Part shown: positions 5,971-9,350 of the stretch, piece by piece
Layout: each line of letters opens with the position of its first letter
Numbering within the stretch: position 1 is the first letter of the stretch
Assembly: GCA_945901195.1 (NCBI GenBank)
Contig: CAMDKB010000161.1
Coordinates: 1-9,350 of the forward strand
Direction: 5' to 3'
Length of the DNA: 9,350 nucleotides
Source of the DNA: Rhizobium sp. Q54
GTDB taxonomy: Bacteria; Pseudomonadota; Alphaproteobacteria; Rhizobiales; Beijerinckiaceae
The notes under the pieces: generated by a model
Databases searched by the model: none
Told to the model about the DNA's origin: nothing
The model's input: the letters and a program-made list of their open reading frames with translations, nothing else
Made by a program: the position numbers and the translations under genes

Positions 5971-6849
5971 TTACGACTTGACAACCGCCGGGAAATAGCG
6001 CGCGAGCCAATCCACCAATACGCTATGCACGCGCGTGTTCTTTTCATTGAACATGAAGTGATCTGTCTCGGCAAAGAGGTGCAGATCAGCCGGTTGATTG
6101 GCGTGTTTGAACAATTCGACGGATTGTTCGGTTGGCGTCACCGTATCCACGGAGGAGTGCAAGAGCAGCAGCGGGCGCGGCGCAATTTGGCCGACGACGT
6201 CATCTGCGCGGAAATCGAACATGCTCTGTGCCGTCTCAGCCGGGAACATCTGGTGGGAACCCGATGTCACATGCCCCCGCAGTTCCGGCGGAATCGGCAC
6301 GATGTCGTACCGCGGCACCATCAACGATTTGCCCATTGTCTCACGCACGCGCTTGCCCTCGGCCAGCATGTCCGTGAATTTCTTCCACGCCTCGGGGCCG
6401 GGATGCTGCCCCTTGAACTTGCGTTCGCCATCACCCCAGCCGCCCGATGAAATCGCCATCGCCACGCGCTTGTCGACGCCGCAGGTATAGACTGAAACCG
6501 CCGCGCCAAAGCTTGAACCGAGAAGACCGATACGGTCGGGATCAACCTCCGGCCGCGATTGCATGAACGTCACCGCGCTCTTTGTGTCCTCGACCTGGTC
6601 GAGACAGATGACGCGACCCTTTTCGCCTTCGCTGTCGCCACAGCCGCGCATGTCAAAACCTAGAGTGACATAACCCATGCCTGTCAGCATATCGCAGGGA
6701 GTCGAGACATTGCCCGAACCCTTGTTGCTGCCAAACCCATGCAGCACACAGACTGCCGGGCGGCGCTCGCCGGGCTTGTGGTTGTCGGGGATCTGTATGA
6801 AGCCTGTGAGCTTCAGTCCCTGCGACATGAATGTGACGTTCTCTTTCAT
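5971..6849 (-). CDS. Alpha/beta hydrolase (serine hydrolase, dienelactone-hydrolase/peptidase S9-like fold)
   Basis: A 292-residue hydrolase. The oxyanion-hole turn is His37-Gly-Phe-Gly40, and the nucleophile elbow GSSFG (111-115) gives Ser113. The probable acid is Asp235 in SSVDTVTP and the base is His264 in ETDHFMF, so the triad is complete and in canonical order. The block FDMRGCGDSEG (65-75) is typical of this fold. Such enzymes cleave C-C, ester or lactone bonds. In an aromatic pathway one would expect hydrolysis of a ring-cleavage product or an ester or amide entry substrate, but the sequence does not decide. ATG 6849 follows CGGGAGG by 5 nt. The gene starts 22 nt after the binding-protein stop, so it is the last gene of the minus-strand operon. 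No signal peptide is seen, which suggests the cytoplasm. Confidence 0.9.
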   Translation of the reverse strand: MKENVTFMSQGLKLTGFIQIPDNHKPGERRPAVCVLHGFGSNKGSGNVSTPCDMLTGMGYVTLGFDMRGCGDSEGEKGRVICLDQVEDTKSAVTFMQSRPEVDPDRIGLLGSSFGAAVSVYTCGVDKRVAMAISSGGWGDGERKFKGQHPGPEAWKKFTDMLAEGKRVRETMGKSLMVPRYDIVPIPPELRGHVTSGSHQMFPAETAQSMFDFRADDVVGQIAPRPLLLLHSSVDTVTPTEQSVELFKHANQPADLHLFAETDHFMFNEKNTRVHSVLVDWLARYFPAVVKS

Positions 6850-6871
6850 GCTGTCCTCCCGGTTTTTAGTT

Positions 6872-7882
6872 CTACTTTGCCAGATCGATTATGTCCTGCG
6901 GCGCGCCCACGACATCGTTCGTCAGTGCAGCCAGTGAATCACCGCTTGTTGGCTCGATGTCGAGTTTCAGTTTCGCGGCCATTTCCAGGAATTCCTTGTC
7001 CTTCATGGTCGCTTCAAATGCCGCGCGAAGGGCTCTGGCGCGGTCGTCCGGCACACTGGCGAAAATGAAGACGCTGCGGCCGTAGTCAGATTCGGCTGCG
7101 AGAAAATTGGCGACCATGCGGCCTTTTTCATCGGGCATCACCTCGCTCAATGTGGGCACATCTGGCGCTGCGGGATCGCGGGTCCGCGAGGCCATCACGA
7201 TGGCGCGCACTTTCTTTTCCTGAACCTCCGTCGCCAATGCCAATTGTGCGCTGAGCCAGGACGCGCCACGCCCCTCTATCTCGCCGCGGCGCATGGCAAG
7301 GTCGAGATCGGCGACGCCTTTATAGCCGGTGATGATCTTGAACTTTGTGCCAACAAAGCGATTGAGAATGTTCGGTACGATATAGGTGGGCGACGACGTG
7401 CTGGTCGCGCCGATGGCGACTTCGTTTGATTTGGCCTGTTCGACCGATTGCGCCTTGGCGGTGTGCCACACGAGCAACATGTTGCGGATCGGCGCCATAT
7501 TACCGAGCCAATACCATTTACGCGCATCATACCGGGCGAATTTTGGTTCGAGCACCTGATGCAGCACAATCGTTTGCTGCGTCATGGCGATGGTCATCCC
7601 ATCCGGCGCGATGGAATTGCTGATCGCTTCGGCTACATCCCGGCCACCCGATTGGCCCCCGGTCGTTTTGACAACGATTTTCGGCGAGCCAGGGATGTGC
7701 TTGCCCATATGCGCAGCCAATGCGCGAGCATAGAAATCATAGCTCGCGCCGGCGCCTGCTCCCACGAGAAAGGTTATGGTTTTACCCTTGTAGACGTCCG
7801 TGATGGGCTGAGCATGCGCAACGCCACTGGCGAGCGTCGCCGCTGACACACAGAGCGCAAAGCGCGTCAACATGAATGCCAT
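6872..7882 (-). CDS. Bug/TctC-type tripartite tricarboxylate transporter solute-binding protein
   Basis: A 336-residue periplasmic binding protein. The N-terminus MAFMLTR, a hydrophobic stretch, and AHA-QP at 22-26 form a clear Sec signal peptide, probably cut after residue 24. The mature start YKGKTITFLVGAGAGASYDFYARA (31-54) and the later IAPDGMTIAM (91-100) are hallmarks of the Bug/TctC family, whose members bind carboxylates and aromatic acids with high affinity. The first ATG (7882) is supported by GAGGG 4-5 nt upstream; ATG 7873, three codons in, is possible. The gene lies 27 nt after the dehydrogenase stop and 22 nt before the hydrolase, so it is the middle gene of an operon. No TctA or TctB membrane gene is in the window; many Bug proteins are encoded apart from their transporter. 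The ligand is probably the pathway substrate, but that is inference. Confidence 0.9.
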   Translation of the reverse strand: MAFMLTRFALCVSAATLASGVAHAQPITDVYKGKTITFLVGAGAGASYDFYARALAAHMGKHIPGSPKIVVKTTGGQSGGRDVAEAISNSIAPDGMTIAMTQQTIVLHQVLEPKFARYDARKWYWLGNMAPIRNMLLVWHTAKAQSVEQAKSNEVAIGATSTSSPTYIVPNILNRFVGTKFKIITGYKGVADLDLAMRRGEIEGRGASWLSAQLALATEVQEKKVRAIVMASRTRDPAAPDVPTLSEVMPDEKGRMVANFLAAESDYGRSVFIFASVPDDRARALRAAFEATMKDKEFLEMAAKLKLDIEPTSGDSLAALTNDVVGAPQDIIDLAK

Positions 7883-7909
7883 TGGACCCTCACCGGTTCA
7901 GCAGGCAGA

Positions 7910-8968
7910 TTAAGCGAAGCCTTGCAAAGCAGCCGGCACTGCGACGGCGCGCTCTGTGCCCATTTTTGCGAGCGCTCCGGCCAGACGCGCATTCAGGGGA
8001 ATACCCTTTGCCTGGCGCTGGCGCAATTCGGCGCTGCCGCGCTCACCGGGCATACGCACGGGCTCTGCGCCTTCAATCCGGGCGAGCGACTTGATGGCAT
8101 GGGCGAGCATGTCCACATCACCGGCCACATCAGCGACAGGACGGAACTTCGCGACGTCGATCAGGATAATCATGCCATTGGCCGAATGCGGCCTTGGAGC
8201 GCCGGGCTGCGCCATCGGCGCCACGATGGGTGTGCCACCCAGAACGCCCGCAAGTATTTCGATCATCAATGACAGACCTGCGCCCTTGGCCTCGCCCACG
8301 GGCAGGGACGTCACAGCCTTGGCAGGGTCTGTTGCTGGCTTGCCTTCCGCATCGAGCGCCCAGCCCTCCGGGATTGGCTTCTTGTCGAGCATGGCCTTGC
8401 GCAAACGTCCGCTGGCGGCGATCGCCGTGGACATGTCGAAGACCATGACGCCATCAGGTCCACCCGGTACGCCGATCGCAATCGGCGAAGTGGAAATGCT
8501 AGGCACTTTCGTCCCCGGCCAGGCCATCAAAGGCATGCCGGCCGCCATGACAATAGCTGCAAATCCGCGTCTTGCCGCCCATTCCGCATAGTAGCCGATG
8601 GCCCCTGTGTGGGTGGCGTTCGCGATGAGGCCCATGGCGATGCCGTTGGCTCTGGCGCGTGGCTCGGCAGCCACCAGGGCACGCATCATGCCGATGGGCC
8701 CCATGGCCTTCTTGCCATCGATCCGGAATGCAGAGCCCGCAACTTCCTCAACAATGGGCTCCGCCTTCGGCTGCATTTCGCCCTTGTGCATGGTTGCGAT
8801 GTAACGCGGCACCCGCTCGACCCCATGAGATTCCACGCCTCGCAGGTCCGCCCAGACAAGAATATCGGCAACTATGGCGGCATCCGCCGGACTCATCCCT
8901 TCGGCCTGAAAGATGGCGCTGACAAATTGCGACAAGTCCGCGGGGTAGATAAGCGCGTCGGATGGCAT
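7910..8968 (-). CDS. Ldh2/malate-L-lactate dehydrogenase family NAD(P)-dependent oxidoreductase
   Basis: A 352-residue protein matching the Ldh family (YlbC/AllD/ComC/DpkA type), which uses NAD(P) to oxidise 2-hydroxyacids such as malate, sulfolactate or ureidoglycolate, or reduces the matching 2-oxo or cyclic imine acids. Visible marks are DLRGVESHGVERVPRYI (41-57) with the conserved His48, NATHTGAIGYYAEWAARRG (117-135) with His120, TSPIAIGVP (160-168), FDMSTAIAASGRL (177-189), and WALDAEGKPATDPAKA (203-218) leading into EAKGAGLSLMIEILAGVLGG (226-245). The order and length are normal for the family. The start at 8968 is the ATG of the first homologous segment; the upstream GGAA gives only a weak ribosome site. 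It heads the operon continuing to the binding protein 27 nt downstream. Specificity cannot be assigned. Confidence 0.9.
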   Translation of the reverse strand: MPSDALIYPADLSQFVSAIFQAEGMSPADAAIVADILVWADLRGVESHGVERVPRYIATMHKGEMQPKAEPIVEEVAGSAFRIDGKKAMGPIGMMRALVAAEPRARANGIAMGLIANATHTGAIGYYAEWAARRGFAAIVMAAGMPLMAWPGTKVPSISTSPIAIGVPGGPDGVMVFDMSTAIAASGRLRKAMLDKKPIPEGWALDAEGKPATDPAKAVTSLPVGEAKGAGLSLMIEILAGVLGGTPIVAPMAQPGAPRPHSANGMIILIDVAKFRPVADVAGDVDMLAHAIKSLARIEGAEPVRMPGERGSAELRQRQAKGIPLNARLAGALAKMGTERAVAVPAALQGFA

Positions 8969-9076
8969 GGTGATTTTTCCGGTTGGAGCGTGTGCCTGGA
9001 AGTGAGAACGGATTTCCAGGCTGCAACAAAATCAGAGTGACAGTGCAGTGCAATTTGGCAGCAATGCCCGGAGACA
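8969..9076. promoter_or_regulatory. Leader/intergenic region before the dehydrogenase operon
   Basis: A 108-bp gap between the phosphatase-like gene and the dehydrogenase, both on the minus strand. It is long enough for a promoter, and it contains a strong inverted repeat (8994-9021). On the minus strand I find only a weak candidate: TTGCAC, then 16 bp, then TTTTGT. Whether the dehydrogenase operon starts here or continues from the gene on the right is undecided. Confidence 0.35.
8994..9021. promoter_or_regulatory. Perfect 8-bp inverted repeat GCCTGGAA-N12-TTCCAGGC
   Basis: GCCTGGAA at 8994-9001 and TTCCAGGC at 9014-9021 are exact reverse complements with a 12-nt loop. The repeat lies 26 bp upstream of the dehydrogenase start. 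It could be an operator for the operon or a hairpin ending the upstream transcript; no T-run follows on the minus strand, which favours an operator or attenuating hairpin. Confidence 0.45.
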
Positions 9077-9350
9077 TCAGCCCTTGCGCTGCGCCCCAAG
9101 CGATTCCAGCGCAGGCGCGAGGCCGCGAATGTCATACCCTGCGGCAGCCGCCTGTTTCAGCAATTGATCCGTGCCGCAATTGCCCGCTTCCGCAAGAGCC
9201 CACATGTTGGTGCAACGGGTGCCGGTGCGGCAATAGGCCAAAATAGGCGCCTTGGCCGAGGCCAGCACCTTGCCGAATTCCTCGATATTTTCCGGCGTGA
9301 TATTGCTGGAGACGATGGGCAGATAGACGAAGTCGATATTGTTCGCTTTG
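9077..9350 (-). CDS. TIGR01244/DUF442 family Cys-based phosphatase-like protein (Blh N-domain type), 5' end outside window
   Basis: Only the last 90 full codons are present; the frame is open to the window edge with no start. The visible part reads FVYLPIVSSNITPENIEEF followed by ILAYCRTGTRCTNMWALAEAG, which contains the Cys-x5-Arg loop (CRTGTR) of cysteine-based phosphatases and matches the TIGR01244 consensus around Y-C-R-S-G-T-R-S. It then runs to AAAAGYDIRGLAPALESLG near the C-terminus, as in that family. Members are about 110-140 residues alone, or are fused to a metallo-beta-lactamase-like domain in Blh proteins linked to sulfide metabolism. Here the domain ends without a fused partner downstream. 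A Cys directly follows the Arg, where Ser is more usual. The gene lies 108 nt upstream of the dehydrogenase on the same strand; a functional link is unproven. Confidence 0.85.
   Translation of the reverse strand, partial: KANNIDFVYLPIVSSNITPENIEEFGKVLASAKAPILAYCRTGTRCTNMWALAEAGNCGTDQLLKQAAAAGYDIRGLAPALESLGAQRKG

Noticed and set aside
1..9350. CRISPR array, tRNA, rRNA, insertion sequence or phage gene
   Set aside because: No regularly spaced repeats, cloverleaf-like segments, rRNA-like stretches or transposase/integrase motifs were seen on reading through both strands.

Overview
The window looks like chromosomal DNA from an alphaproteobacterium, probably of the Hyphomicrobiales (Rhizobiales) type. 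It is GC-rich and densely coded. Two intergenic gaps carry palindromes built on GTCATCCCGG/CCGGGATGAC, a pattern common in that group. The taxonomic call is inference. I see no tRNA, rRNA, CRISPR, transposase or phage gene.

Layout, left to right. A luciferase-like (LLM class) flavin monooxygenase runs off the left edge on the minus strand (1-729). It is divergent from a plus-strand pair, a CaiB/BaiF class III CoA-transferase (865-2019) and a small single-domain cupin (2037-2558). A palindromic repeat (2572-2673) separates the small cupin from a convergent two-domain cupin (2717-3829, minus). A 252-bp divergent control region follows. Then come the overlapping alpha and beta subunits of a Rieske ring-hydroxylating dioxygenase (4082-5413 and 5410-5922, plus). 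A second palindrome of the same family (5930-5961) marks the next convergent junction. Beyond it lies a minus-strand operon, transcribed right to left: an Ldh2-type NAD(P)-dependent 2-hydroxyacid dehydrogenase (7910-8968), a secreted Bug/TctC-type solute-binding protein (6872-7882) and an alpha/beta hydrolase (5971-6849). Upstream of it, on the same strand, is the 3' end of a DUF442/TIGR01244-type Cys-based phosphatase-like gene (9077-9350).

Taken together this reads as a catabolic island for an aromatic or related organic acid. The binding protein would capture the substrate and the Rieske enzyme would dihydroxylate it. The bicupin is a candidate ring-cleavage or product-processing dioxygenase. 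The hydrolase, CoA-transferase and dehydrogenase would act on the resulting acids, with the flavin monooxygenase as a further oxygenation step. The substrate cannot be read from the sequence. The ferredoxin and reductase needed by the Rieske enzyme, the membrane subunits expected for a Bug-type transporter, and any regulator are all missing from the window.

The most distinctive points are the bicupin, whose two duplicated domains carry different candidate metal sites (His/Gln/Glu/His in the first, three His in the second); the small cupin with a partly substituted metal site; and the paired palindromes at both convergent gene ends.
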